A stretch of 64,000 nucleotides of DNA, from the NCBI GenBank assembly GCA_903884005.1, contig CAISDA010000054.1:49695-113694 (forward strand), written 5' to 3'. Shown piece by piece: positions 17,694 through 30,438 of this stretch (position 1 is the stretch's first letter; each line of letters starts with the position of its first letter). The translations under genes were made by a program, and so were the position numbers. Below the pieces are notes generated by a model. That model worked only from the letters and a program-made list of their open reading frames with translations, was not told the DNA's origin and did not search any database. The stretch is from an uncultured Ignavibacteriota bacterium. Its GTDB lineage: Bacteria; Bacteroidota; Ignavibacteria; UBA10030; UBA8401.

Positions 17694-17840
17694 TCAGACG
17701 CCGAAAATGTCGTCGTATTTAGTGTCTACCGTGTGAACGGTCATTGTGGGTTTTTTCGTTGAGACAAGCACAACCAGGGCTGCAATCGCACCCGCCAATG
17801 CTGTCCACAAACCGACTTTTTGGATTTCCAGTGCATTCAT
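17694..17840 (-). CDS. 48-residue single-pass membrane protein heading the flagellar operon
   Basis: ATG at 17840 to TGA at 17694-17696, too short for most ORF callers. The product starts MNALEIQKVGLWTALAGAIA, has one hydrophobic helix (about residues 10-29, through AALVVLVS), then a short polar tail ending DTKYDDIFGV. It lies between the sigma-54 promoter at 17884-17899 and flgB, with only 8 bp to flgB, so it is the first cistron of the operon. No homologue recognised. It is real if conserved upstream of flgB in relatives; otherwise it could be leader sequence. Confidence 0.6.
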   Translation of the reverse strand: MNALEIQKVGLWTALAGAIAALVVLVSTKKPTMTVHTVDTKYDDIFGV

Positions 17841-17883
17841 AAAGGCCGCCAATGATGGTAGAAGTGTACTCTACTTCATTAGA

Positions 17884-17899
17884 AGCAATTACAATGCCA
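17884..17899 (-). promoter_or_regulatory. Sigma-54 (-24/-12) promoter of the flagellar operon
   Basis: Minus-strand TGGCATTGTAATTGCT has the invariant GG, ten intervening bases and GC, matching the RpoN consensus TGGCAC-N5-TTGCW with one change at -24. Transcription would start near 17873, about 33 bases before the first ATG of the operon. Sigma-54 control of basal-body operons is well known in other bacteria. Confidence 0.75.
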
Positions 17900-18024
17900 A
17901 AGAAACCCGAGGAAAAGCATTAAAAACAAGGGGTATACAGAGAAGAAGGCGGGGTGGGGTGGCTAATATTCAACAGATGTGATTTTTTAATCATCGCGTG
18001 CAACACTGGCTGAAGGAACAGTGC

Positions 18025-18894
18025 TTACAGCGGTTCTTTCAGCAATCCGGTTGCACCGACCTTAAATCTCACGCCATAGAGCGACGAATCGGTCACTTCC
18101 TTATAGCCGTTGATATCGATGAGCACATTTTCGAAAACGGCTTCGCGCACACTTAACGTAGCGTTCGATTTTTCTTTCAGCAGGGCGTTCACCTGTTCGA
18201 TCTCTTTTTTGAATAATTCCATCTGACGGGGATACGAATCGCGCATCGTGCGCAATCGAGTCCCCATCGCCTCTTGATCGGCCGACAGCACAATGCCATC
18301 CACTTTCATGCGGTTCAGTTTGTAGATGCTGTCGTTGATCTTGGGCAGGCTGTCGTTGAGGTTTTTTTCTTCATTCGAAATATCGGTCAGCCGTTGTATC
18401 AATTTTTTCCGGTTGCCCAGGTAAATTTTTGTCTGCAGCGCAGCCTCGCTGCCGAGCGTCTTTACAATAATTTCTGTGCCTGCTTCGATCTTGCCGCCGA
18501 CGATCCTGGCGATTGTTGCATTGATCTTGTCGTACGCAGTGATATCGGACTTCAGGGCCTCTACACCGATGGTCACGCTCCCTTTCGCGACGATCGCTTG
18601 CCCGTTAATGGTGGACACCCAGACGTCATGTCCGGACAGTATCTTTCCTTTACCGCTTCCGATGAACGATTCGTCGACTCGCACGCTGCCGGTGGCGGTG
18701 AGCGATGTTTCAAACACAGAACCGTGAACGGTACAATCGCCTTCGACGACCAACGCAACGCCCGACTCAATGTCGCCATTGACAACGAGCGATCCGGTGC
18801 ACAGGAAATGTTCAGTTGCACCCACAATATTTCCGTCGAAAGTGTAGGTATCGCCTGCGTGATGCAGCTTCGTGATAAATTCAGCCTGTGTCAT
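18025..18894 (-). CDS. FapA/DUF342 family polymer-like protein
   Basis: 289 residues. Residues about 10-150 are a right-handed beta-helix-like series of short Gly/Val repeats (GSLVVNGDIESGVALVVEGD, VSTINGQAIVAKGSVTIG), followed by a helical coiled-coil region (about 165-245) and a short beta tail, the layout of the FapA (flagellar assembly protein A, DUF342) family. Members occur beside flagellar and signalling genes; the biochemical role is unsettled. It is the last gene of the kinase cluster, 79 bp after the response regulator, and immediately precedes the flagellar operon. Confidence 0.75.
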   Translation of the reverse strand: MTQAEFITKLHHAGDTYTFDGNIVGATEHFLCTGSLVVNGDIESGVALVVEGDCTVHGSVFETSLTATGSVRVDESFIGSGKGKILSGHDVWVSTINGQAIVAKGSVTIGVEALKSDITAYDKINATIARIVGGKIEAGTEIIVKTLGSEAALQTKIYLGNRKKLIQRLTDISNEEKNLNDSLPKINDSIYKLNRMKVDGIVLSADQEAMGTRLRTMRDSYPRQMELFKKEIEQVNALLKEKSNATLSVREAVFENVLIDINGYKEVTDSSLYGVRFKVGATGLLKEPL

Positions 18895-18973
18895 GCTTCT
18901 ATCATTGCCTTCCCTGTGAGAACGGTGAACACAATCGACGGTGCGCCGTATCCTGTCATATTCCCGGTGACCG

Positions 18974-19357
18974 TCAATTTTTCTGGATTTTGGCTTTTCC
19001 GATAACGTCGCTGATCATCTTAAATGTTTTTTCGTAGTCCAGCGGTTTCAAAATATATCCCGATATACCGAGTCCGATCAGTTTAGCGACTGTGTCCTTG
19101 TCCTGCGATGAGGAGATCACAATCACCGGCGTAGAGGCATACGTTTTACTCTCACGAAGTTTTTCGAGGAATTCAACGCCGCCCCTGAGCGGCATGCCAA
19201 TATCCAGAAGCACAAGATCGGGCCCTTCTTTTTCGACCTTCAACAGCCCTTCCAAACCATTGGAGGCTTCGATTGGAGTGGTAAACAGTTTAAGGCCGAT
19301 CAGTCGACGCAATATGAGTTTAACGCCTTCATCGTCGTCAACAACAAGTATCTTCAT
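18974..19357 (-). CDS. Single-domain response regulator
   Basis: 127 residues forming one receiver domain: acidic pocket VVDDDEG, phospho-acceptor aspartate in LVLLDIGMP (about residue 54), switch region VIVISSSQD and lysine in ILKPLDY. No output domain, so it would act by protein-protein contact or as a phosphate sink. It lies 26 bp after the hybrid kinase gene, which is its most likely phosphodonor. Confidence 0.88.
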   Translation of the reverse strand: MKILVVDDDEGVKLILRRLIGLKLFTTPIEASNGLEGLLKVEKEGPDLVLLDIGMPLRGGVEFLEKLRESKTYASTPVIVISSSQDKDTVAKLIGLGISGYILKPLDYEKTFKMISDVIGKAKIQKN

Positions 19358-19383
19358 AACTACTCTGGGTTAATGAATTATTT

Positions 19384-21558
19384 TTATGACAGGTATGATT
19401 TTAAAACGGTTTCCGCCGGTACAAATTCTTCTTCCAGCAGATCGATCAACGCTTCGGCGCCGGCGACCGATCCGGACTTCCCAATAAGTTCTAATTCGTG
19501 ACAACGCTGGAACAACTGCATCACACCGATGTTGCCGCAGGCCCCTTTGGCGGCATGGGCATTCTCACGGAGCTGGCGGGGATCGTTGTTCGCGATGGTT
19601 TTTCTCAAGGATTTAATATACTCAGGAAAATCTTTAAAAAACAGGTCTATGAGGGAATGCAAAAGGTCATCCTGGCCCTCCCCGCTGAGCTCGCGCAAGA
19701 ATTCGATCTTCGCCGGATCGATCACCATGAATGACCCGGCGACGGGCTCTGTCTGAATATCCGTTTCGGTGATGTGGAGGGACGTGCCGGGAGACTGCAC
19801 GGGGAACCACGTTGCCAACATGCCCAGGAGAGTCTTGGACGTCACCGGTTTTGCCAGATAGTCATCCATCCCCGATGCAAGACATTTTTCCTTGTCGCCC
19901 TGCAGGGCGTTCGCCGTCATCGCGATGATCACTGTGTGACGCGACGTGCCTTCCGCGGAACGGATTGCAGCGGTCGTTTCAAAACCGTCCATGACCGGCA
20001 TCTGGCAGTCCATGAGGACGAGATCATAGTTGGTCCGGGTGAGGGCGGCGATCGCCTCGCGGCCGTTCGATGCAACATCGGCAAAAAAGCCGAGGCGGTC
20101 GAGGATGCTCAATTCAACCTTCAGGTTGATCCTGTTATCGTCCACAAGGAGAATCGTAATATCGCGCCGCGGCTCGATGCTGGAGGCGCGCCGTTCCCCG
20201 GCCAGAGGCCGATCGGCGTTCGTCGCGAGTTCGGGGTGTACTCTGATGGTAAACCAGAATGTAGACCCCTTGTGTTCCATGCTCTCGACGCCGAGCGTGC
20301 CATTCATCATCTCCGCCAACTGCTTGCTGATGACGAGGCCCAATCCAGTTCCGCCGTACTGGCGAGTCGTTGAGCTGTCGGCCTGAGTGAAGGGTTGAAA
20401 CAGATTCTTTACCACTCCCTCAGGAATGCCGATGCCTGTATCACTGACGGCGCATCGCAGCTTCATCGGCGCACCGATTGCGTCGTCCATGCCGATGTCG
20501 ATGCGGATATGGCCCTCGTGCGTGAATTTTACCGCATTGCCCATCAGGTTGATCAGGATCTGGCGTATACGAAGGCCGTCGCTGAGGAAGGCATCGGGAA
20601 CCGTATCGCTGATTGTCACGATCAGCTGAAGGTTTTTTTCGCGCAGAGAGTGTGCGAACATTTCGCTGATCTCGCGGACGATGCCGCGGATTTTCACGAC
20701 GCCCTCTTCAATATGCAGTTTCCCCGCCTCGATCTTGGAAATATCCAGAATGTCGTTGATGATCGACAGCAGGTTATTGCCGCTGGTGTGGATGGTATCG
20801 ATATAATCCCGCTGCTTTTCGTCGGCGGCCGTTTCAGATAATAGCTCGGACAGTCCGATGATCGCATTCATGGGCGTGCGGATTTCGTGGCTCATGTTTG
20901 CCAGGAATTGGCTCTTCGCCTGGTTCGCCTGTTCCGCATCTTTGAGCGCAAGCCGGAGGGCATCGGTCCGTGTTTGAATGGTAACTTCCAACTGCCGGTT
21001 ATATTCGGTGATGCGGTGAGAGAGATCGGCATTCTCGAGCGCGTAACTGCTGTGGAAGAGGATGATGGACAGTATGTTGAGGTCGAAATTCCGGATCGAG
21101 GAATCGACGGCGGCCATCTCGCCGATGAACATGCCGAAAATATGCATGCGCGATGCCAGCGGATGAAGCACAATGTCTCCGGACGACGAACCCGGGATGA
21201 TCACCGGCCGCATCTGCTGCAGCACCCATCCGAACGTGCCGTTATCGATGAGGCCCACGACGTCCTGCTTGAGCGACGGAGAGGGTTCGCCGGACTCGTC
21301 GCGGACCCAGAGAAACTCCGAATCGGTATCGCTGACGCTCATGAACCCGGATGACGTGAGGTGCAAGACGCGCGCGATGTAATTCCGGGCGAGTGAAAAG
21401 ATCTGTGATGGAAGCTGCTGATCGTCGTACCGGCTGTGAAGTTCTCCAAGGGCGACGGAAAAGTCGACGACATGAGACAGCGGCATATCAAGATTTGGTT
21501 GGGCGAAATCATTCGATCCGCCCACGGCGGACAATCCCGCAGGATCGCTGGAAGCCAT
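19384..21558 (-). CDS. Hybrid sensor histidine kinase (GAF-like, HisKA, HATPase, REC, HPt)
   Basis: 724 residues, no membrane helix. A GAF-like sensory region (about 25-190) leads through a coiled coil to HisKA with the H-box [18 protein letters not shown] (about 220), HATPase_c with DTGIGIPEG and [13 protein letters not shown], a receiver domain (about 465-590; [15 protein letters not shown]) and a C-terminal HPt domain ([13 protein letters not shown]). This is a complete soluble phosphorelay. It is followed by a single-domain response regulator and preceded 6 bp upstream by an HDOD gene. The signal is not known. Confidence 0.93.
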   Translation of the reverse strand: MASSDPAGLSAVGGSNDFAQPNLDMPLSHVVDFSVALGELHSRYDDQQLPSQIFSLARNYIARVLHLTSSGFMSVSDTDSEFLWVRDESGEPSPSLKQDVVGLIDNGTFGWVLQQMRPVIIPGSSSGDIVLHPLASRMHIFGMFIGEMAAVDSSIRNFDLNILSIILFHSSYALENADLSHRITEYNRQLEVTIQTRTDALRLALKDAEQANQAKSQFLANMSHEIRTPMNAIIGLSELLSETAADEKQRDYIDTIHTSGNNLLSIINDILDISKIEAGKLHIEEGVVKIRGIVREISEMFAHSLREKNLQLIVTISDTVPDAFLSDGLRIRQILINLMGNAVKFTHEGHIRIDIGMDDAIGAPMKLRCAVSDTGIGIPEGVVKNLFQPFTQADSSTTRQYGGTGLGLVISKQLAEMMNGTLGVESMEHKGSTFWFTIRVHPELATNADRPLAGERRASSIEPRRDITILLVDDNRINLKVELSILDRLGFFADVASNGREAIAALTRTNYDLVLMDCQMPVMDGFETTAAIRSAEGTSRHTVIIAMTANALQGDKEKCLASGMDDYLAKPVTSKTLLGMLATWFPVQSPGTSLHITETDIQTEPVAGSFMVIDPAKIEFLRELSGEGQDDLLHSLIDLFFKDFPEYIKSLRKTIANNDPRQLRENAHAAKGACGNIGVMQLFQRCHELELIGKSGSVAGAEALIDLLEEEFVPAETVLKSYLS

Positions 21559-21564
21559 ACGCTC

Positions 21565-22407
21565 TTACTCCGATAGAATTGCGAAAATAGCCTCGTCGTA
21601 CTGCCGTTCCACTTCTTTGATCACCGATGGGATGACGCTCGTCTGCACGCCCATGAGCATCCAGGCATCGGGACTGAAGGATGGAATGGCCCGCTCGCCG
21701 CTGGAGCCGAGTTGAAGCACATGCGCGAAAATATCCGCGATATGGATGATCGCAGTTTCGTTCGGAAAGGCGACCGAATTTGCCGGTGCATGGTGATACG
21801 AGACCACATCCACGAGATTATTGGGAAGTTTCCATTGCTGCAGCAGGGCTCGTCCGACAAGCGCGTGATCGAAACCGATGACCGCCCGTTCGGCCTGCAG
21901 CAGCGAAATATTGTTCGTCTCGGCCATGGCGATCGCTTCGCGCGCGAGGTCGGGAATTTTGCCGAAGATGACCAGCCGGCCGAGATCGTGGAGTATGCCC
22001 GCCACGAAAAAGCGTTCGATGTTCGACTCGCGCCGGTACGCGGCGAGTGTTCGAGCCGCAGCGCCGCAGGCGATGCTATGCCGCCAGAAGGATTCCATGT
22101 TCACGAGCTCTTTCGGGATCCCCTTGAACATACGGAGCACAGAGGTTGCCAGTGCAAGGTCGCGCAATTGCTGTGTGCCGACGATCGTCACCGCCCGCGA
22201 GATCGTATCGATCTTCCTCGGAAAATTATAAAAAGCGCTGTTCACGATCCGGAGCAGACGCGCGGTCATGCCGGGATCCTCGGTGATGATGCCGCTGATC
22301 GCCTGTACGGAGGTTCGCGGGTTATTGATCGCCTCTGTGATGCGCACGAACATCATCGGCAGCGACGAGATATCAACATATCCCTGCAAGAGTGATTGTG
22401 GTGTCAT
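21565..22407 (-). CDS. HDOD domain protein
   Basis: 280 residues from the ATG at 22407 (MTPQSLLQGYVDISSLPMMF). The HDOD core is clear: DPGMTARLLRIVNSAFYNFP, then SRAVTIVGTQQLRDLALATS, FFVAGILHDLGRLVI and VVSYHHAPA. HDOD proteins are HD-superfamily relatives, usually without a phosphodiesterase site, that act in signalling, often with chemotaxis or cyclic-di-GMP systems. The open frame extends 70 codons further upstream, but that part is arginine-rich shadow of the preceding gene. The start overlaps the preceding stop as ATGA. Confidence 0.9.
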   Translation of the reverse strand: MTPQSLLQGYVDISSLPMMFVRITEAINNPRTSVQAISGIITEDPGMTARLLRIVNSAFYNFPRKIDTISRAVTIVGTQQLRDLALATSVLRMFKGIPKELVNMESFWRHSIACGAAARTLAAYRRESNIERFFVAGILHDLGRLVIFGKIPDLAREAIAMAETNNISLLQAERAVIGFDHALVGRALLQQWKLPNNLVDVVSYHHAPANSVAFPNETAIIHIADIFAHVLQLGSSGERAIPSFSPDAWMLMGVQTSVIPSVIKEVERQYDEAIFAILSE

Positions 22408-22744
22408 AATAATGGGGTCGTTTTCTGGGCGATGCGAATTCCACCAAGGCGTTTTAATTCGACGATGAATGGATTTTCCTGCTGCTCGACAAACCTGAAG
22501 AGGATGTCGACCTTCTGCTGCGCCGCCGCCAGATCGGCGGGCTCTAATGCCGCCGTCGCTTTTGCGTCGATCTTTTCCTTGTCGGCATTCTCGATGACGG
22601 CATCGATCACGCCCCACATCTTAAAGATCGAGACGTGCTTTTCTGAGATCACCGTCCCTTTGCTCAGCAGCACTCTGCCGGTCCGGTCTTTCACTTCAGC
22701 GCCGAGGATCATTCCCGGCTCTATGTCTTCAATGTTGAGGCTGA

Positions 22745-22748
<4 letters not shown>
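22404..22748 (-). CDS. Small protein resembling the N-terminal module of HD-GYP proteins
   Basis: 114 residues. The opening ISLNIEDIEPGMILGAEVKD followed by RTGRVLLSKGTVISEKHVSI and FKMWGVIDAVIE matches the short beta-rich module that often precedes HD-GYP domains (pattern LxPGMxLxxDVxDxxGxxLLxKGxxL). The rest is helical and charged. No HD domain follows in the same polypeptide; instead the HDOD gene follows with an ATGA overlap, and the preceding kinase gene also overlaps it by ATGA. It may be a detached regulatory module for the HDOD protein. Confidence 0.75.
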
Positions 22749-26581
<3,833 letters not shown>

Positions 26582-26816
26582 TCGTTAAACCGTTATGGCA
26601 GACCCGCCGCCGATCCTTTGTAACATACACAAGCTTCACATTGTATTCCACCAGTTTTTTCACGCTGCACATCATCACCAATAAACCCATACAGACGTGA
26701 CGGCATCCGCATGGGTTCATGTGTTCGTCAGGCAACTGACGGGATGACAGCCGGCAAACCTATGCAACGGCCTGTCTTCCAACTTTGCCCCAGACGTGAT
26801 ATACGATGCCCGCAGT

Positions 26817-28670
26817 TTATCGCCGTGCGAGTGTTCCGCTTGAGCGCACCGCCACTTTTTGTTCGCCACGGTATCCGGCCCCGATCGTAAATTGTCCGAG
26901 CATCTCCTGAAGGTTTTGCGTCAGGCGGTTGAGATCCTCTGCAGCCCGGGCGATTTGCTGCGTTCCGCCTGCCGATTCCTGCGTCACGTTCGTGATCGCC
27001 TCGATATTTTTGCTGATGTGCTCTGCAGTGACCGATTGTTCTTCGCTGGCTGCGGCAACGGACGTGATAACATCGACGACTTTTTCCGCGCCCTCGATGA
27101 TCAGCTTCAGGGATTGGCCGGATTTCTCCGCCATCTCTCTGCCCTGTTCCACTTCCTGCGTGCCGAGTTGCATGGACAGCACCGCGCCCGCCGTGTCTTT
27201 TTGTATCTGCTTGATCATCTTGGCAATCTCTTTCGTCGCCTTCGTCGTGCGTTCGGCCAGTTTCCTGACCTCATCGGCCACGACTGCAAATCCCCTGCCC
27301 TGCTCGCCCGCACGGGCGGCTTCGATGGCCGCATTGAGCGCGAGCAAATTGGTCTGATCGGCAATGTCGTCGATCACCTGAATGATCTCGCCGATCTGAT
27401 CCGACGATTTGCCGAGTTCCTTCACGGTGTCGGCCGATTTGCGCACCACTTCCTGAATGCGGTTCATGCCGGAAATCGTCTCGACCACGATCTTTCCGCC
27501 GTCGCGCGCATTTTCGCCGTACATCCGCGACAGTTCTGCCGCCGTCGATGCGTTTTTTGTGGTATCGATGATCGTTTTCGTCATCTCATCGACTGCTGTG
27601 GCAACTTCACTGGCCTGATGCGTCTGTTCCTGCGCTCCCGCTGCCATTTCTTCGGCGCTCGCCGAGATCTGGCTGCTTGCGCTGGCGGTGGCCGAGACCG
27701 CTTCGGTAACCTGCGTCAGCATGGTGTGAATTTTTTCGACGGCTACGGTGAACCCTTCAAATAATTTTCCGATCGCATCATCCTTCTCCGCCCTCATGCT
27801 CACGGTGAGATCGCCATTAGCGAACTTGTCCATGTGCGTGAGCATCATTTCAATGCTGTGCGAATAGTATTGTTCCTGTTCCTGCACCGCTTTCGTCGTC
27901 TTGTTTGCCTGTTCCGCCGCCTGCTCTGCAGCCGCGCTTTTCTGTTTCACTTCATCAACGAGCGTGCGAATATTCTCCACCATACTGTTCACGTCGCGCG
28001 CAAGGTCGCCGATCTCGTCTTTCGACGTCACCTCGACCTGCCCCGAAAGATCGCCGTGGGCGACCGCGTGCGCCAGTGCTCCGAGTTTCACAACCGGTTT
28101 CGTGATAGAATTCGCGAGGAAGAAGACGACCCCGACGACGCCCGCAACAAAGATGAATGTGATGAGCAGGGCCAGCAGCACCGTAGCGCGTTTGTCCGCT
28201 GCAAGATCTTCGGTCGAGATGCAGACCGTGACCGAGCCGATCAGTGACGATGCGCTCCCGCGCGGCGTGACCGGTGCGCTGAAAGTAAATGCCGCATTGG
28301 CCGAAGCATCTTTCGCTTCATCGCTCCGGACCTCCTTCAGGTCCTTTGCCGCCGTCACTCCCGATGGAATGTTCGCGTCTCCGCGGCTTGCGAACTTTAT
28401 CCCCTGATCGTTGAAGAACACGACGTAGCGCACTTCATGGTCCGTCATCGCAGACCCCATGAAGGCACCGAGCTGCGTTGAATCCTGCATGAGCACTCCC
28501 ATCTTGCCGTTGCTGGCAAGACTCGACGCGACCGACACGCCGCGCTTCTGGAATTGCTTTTCAATTGACCCGCCTAACAGTGTGATATAGGCATAGCTTA
28601 ATGTCGCTGTTAACAGTATGACAACCCCGGCGATAGGGATCAATAATTTTGACCGCAGTTTCATTCGCAA
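26817..28670 (-). CDS. Methyl-accepting chemotaxis protein
   Basis: 617 residues. Membrane helices at about 9-29 and 182-204 flank a periplasmic ligand-binding domain of about 150 residues (single-Cache/4-helix size). HAMP follows (about 205-258), then the cytoplasmic signalling domain with the near-invariant hairpin tip [20 protein letters not shown] and [20 protein letters not shown]. It would pass ligand state to CheA through CheW. No CheR-binding pentapeptide at the C-terminus (ends GTLARR). GAAGG seven bases before the ATG supports the start. It stands alone between the kinase cluster and the che operon. Confidence 0.95.
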   Translation of the reverse strand: MRMKLRSKLLIPIAGVVILLTATLSYAYITLLGGSIEKQFQKRGVSVASSLASNGKMGVLMQDSTQLGAFMGSAMTDHEVRYVVFFNDQGIKFASRGDANIPSGVTAAKDLKEVRSDEAKDASANAAFTFSAPVTPRGSASSLIGSVTVCISTEDLAADKRATVLLALLITFIFVAGVVGVVFFLANSITKPVVKLGALAHAVAHGDLSGQVEVTSKDEIGDLARDVNSMVENIRTLVDEVKQKSAAAEQAAEQANKTTKAVQEQEQYYSHSIEMMLTHMDKFANGDLTVSMRAEKDDAIGKLFEGFTVAVEKIHTMLTQVTEAVSATASASSQISASAEEMAAGAQEQTHQASEVATAVDEMTKTIIDTTKNASTAAELSRMYGENARDGGKIVVETISGMNRIQEVVRKSADTVKELGKSSDQIGEIIQVIDDIADQTNLLALNAAIEAARAGEQGRGFAVVADEVRKLAERTTKATKEIAKMIKQIQKDTAGAVLSMQLGTQEVEQGREMAEKSGQSLKLIIEGAEKVVDVITSVAAASEEQSVTAEHISKNIEAITNVTQESAGGTQQIARAAEDLNRLTQNLQEMLGQFTIGAGYRGEQKVAVRSSGTLARR

Positions 28671-28806
28671 CCCTTCAACAGGTGATATTGACTATCAATG
28701 ACTATGTTCGTTCTTCTGACGGCGTCCACGACAGGCGATGACCCACCATCACCATCGTTGTCAACGACGCCCCCTCGACCGTCGCACGGACGTTCCTCAT
28801 CGGGGG

Positions 28807-29016
28807 TCAGGGCGTGTCCATGCCGGCGTGCTGCAATTCGGGTTTCCCATAGGTTATGATCTCGAGATCCTCATCCACATCACTGTCGACCCAGAAATAA
28901 CGGCAATCGGGAAAATGAGAAAGAGAATAATCGTCCATGCGGTGCCTGCATTCAGGACAGAAATCGACCTTGGACCAGGACACAGCGGGACGGGAAGGCA
29001 GCGAATTATGCTTCAT
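28807..29016 (-). CDS. Small CPEC-motif protein, unknown function
   Basis: 69 residues from the ATG at 29016, chosen because AAGGAGG lies six bases upstream, the strongest ribosome site in the window. The sequence has FCPECRHRMDDYSLSHFPDC, i.e. a CxxC pair and a third cysteine, with an acidic C-terminal half (VDSDVDEDLEIITYG). It could bind one metal ion with help from histidine, like a small zinc-ribbon, but a fourth cysteine is missing. Lies alone between the MCP and the che operon and has a sigma-54-like site upstream. Confidence 0.65.
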   Translation of the reverse strand: MKHNSLPSRPAVSWSKVDFCPECRHRMDDYSLSHFPDCRYFWVDSDVDEDLEIITYGKPELQHAGMDTP

Positions 29017-29086
29017 AGCAGATCCTCCTTCTGTGGGGACGCACACATGTGCTCTACGGAACCGCGTACAATACTGCTAATGAAGC

Positions 29087-29102
29087 CTCAATTTTAGTGC
29101 CA
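29087..29102 (-). promoter_or_regulatory. Sigma-54-like site upstream of the CPEC protein gene
   Basis: Minus-strand TGGCACTAAAATTGAG has a perfect -24 element (TGGCAC), correct spacing and TTG at -12, but A instead of C in the invariant GC. A start near 29076 would give a leader of about 60 bases before the ATG at 29016. Confidence 0.4.
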
Positions 29103-29213
29103 TATTTTTTTATTAAAAATCTTAATAATTACTCAATAATGTTGAGGAGGCAGTCACTCGAACTGTGTAATATTAGACATACGCTTTTTATTGTGCATTT
29201 AGAGGGGTGGGGG

Positions 29214-29244
29214 GAATGCCCCGGACACAGGTACCGGGGCATTC
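29214..29244. terminator. GC-rich hairpin after cheB, possible terminator
   Basis: Perfect 11-bp inverted repeat GAATGCCCCGG / CCGGGGCATTC with a 9-nt loop, about 65 bases past the cheB stop. It lacks a T-run on either strand (the minus-strand side continues CCCCCCACCCC), so a pausing or processing role is as likely as intrinsic termination. Confidence 0.45.
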
Positions 29245-29310
29245 AAGGAAAGCGAATTCAGACGCAGGCCGGTTCTTTTTTTAAAAAGCGAGAGCCCGTT
29301 TTGTGTGAAG

Positions 29311-30420
29311 TTATTTTCTCATCACTAATTTGACCATGGTTTCGGGAATGTTCTCCAGGGGGACGATGGCATCGGCGATACCAGCATCCACAGCCGATTT
29401 AGGCATGCCGTAGACGACGCACGTGTCTTCGTTTTGAGCGAGGCAATATCCATTGCGCGATTTGATGAGTTTCAATCCCTCGAGCCCGTCGTGCCCCATA
29501 CCCGTCATGATCACGCCGAGCACGTTCCTGCCGTAGGCCTGAACCACGGACTCCATCATCACATCCACGCTCGGACGATGGAGCGATGAAGCAGGCTGCT
29601 CCGAGATCCCGATGGTTGGCGTTGAGAGCCCATTTTTTACCGCCTTCATGTGGAAGCCGCCCTGCGCGATGTAGACGGTGCCCGCCTTGATCGGTTCACC
29701 GTGTTCGGCTTCTTTCACCGCGATCTGACTCATTCCGTTAAGCCTGTCGGAGAGCGACTTCGTGAATTTCGGAGGCATATGCTGCACGATCAAAATGGGC
29801 AGAGGAAATTCTTTGGGCAGCATGGGAATTATTTTCTGAAGCGAAAACGGTCCGCCCGTCGACACACCCAGTGCAACGACATGAAAGTCGACGGAGGCGG
29901 GCTTAAAGATATTCTGCACTGCAGGTTTTACCGGCCCCGAGACGGACGCGCCGGCGGCCGGCGGCGCCAGGCGTTGAGCAACGCCGCGAATGCCGGCCAG
30001 ACGCTGCGAGAGCGATCTCGAGCGCGCGATCGCCTTCACCTTTTCGACCAGTTCTTGTTTGATCTTGACGATGTCCAGACTCACGTACGACAACTGCTTC
30101 GGGATGAAATCCACAGCCCCGAGGTCCATTGCTTTCAGCGTCGCCTCGGCGCCTTCGGTCGTGATGGAACTCACCATGAGCACGGGCGTGGGGCAGTCCT
30201 TCATGATTTTTTCAAGCGCCGTGAGGCCGTCCATGCGCGGCATTTCCACATCCATCGTGATGATATCGGGGCGCAGCGACTTTGCCTTTTCATAGCCGTC
30301 GAGGCCGTCGCGGGCCGTACCGATGATGTTGATGCCGGGGTCTGACTCGAGCATAATCGACAGTGATTTCCGCATGAAGGCGGAATCATCGACGATCAAC
30401 ACATTAATAATAGAGGACAT
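29311..30420 (-). CDS. cheB: Chemotaxis protein-glutamate methylesterase CheB
   Basis: 369 residues: receiver domain with phospho-acceptor Asp57 (IITMDVEMPRMDG) and methylesterase domain with the catalytic Ser in GVSTGGPFSL, His in VQHMPPKFT and Asp in MTGMGHDG. It removes methyl groups from, and deamidates, chemoreceptors when phosphorylated by CheA. It is the last gene of the che operon, 18 bp after cheA. Confidence 0.96.
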   Translation of the reverse strand: MSSIINVLIVDDSAFMRKSLSIMLESDPGINIIGTARDGLDGYEKAKSLRPDIITMDVEMPRMDGLTALEKIMKDCPTPVLMVSSITTEGAEATLKAMDLGAVDFIPKQLSYVSLDIVKIKQELVEKVKAIARSRSLSQRLAGIRGVAQRLAPPAAGASVSGPVKPAVQNIFKPASVDFHVVALGVSTGGPFSLQKIIPMLPKEFPLPILIVQHMPPKFTKSLSDRLNGMSQIAVKEAEHGEPIKAGTVYIAQGGFHMKAVKNGLSTPTIGISEQPASSLHRPSVDVMMESVVQAYGRNVLGVIMTGMGHDGLEGLKLIKSRNGYCLAQNEDTCVVYGMPKSAVDAGIADAIVPLENIPETMVKLVMRK

Positions 30421-30438
30421 TCACTTTCCCGTTTCGGC

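Noticed and set aside
18895..18965. 22-codon ORF (MTGYGAPSIVFTVLTG...) ending on the fapA start codon
   Set aside because: Short, no ribosome site, no membrane or signal character; not distinguishable from chance.
22408..22617. 70-codon N-terminal extension of the HDOD gene
   Set aside because: Lies inside the preceding gene in another frame and is Arg/Gly-rich; the ATGA-overlapping ATG gives a standard HDOD protein.
26582..26816. 235-bp gap between the MCP and the large kinase as a possible small gene or terminator
   Set aside because: Only a 5-bp GTCAG/CTGAC stem and no convincing ORF or ribosome site were seen.
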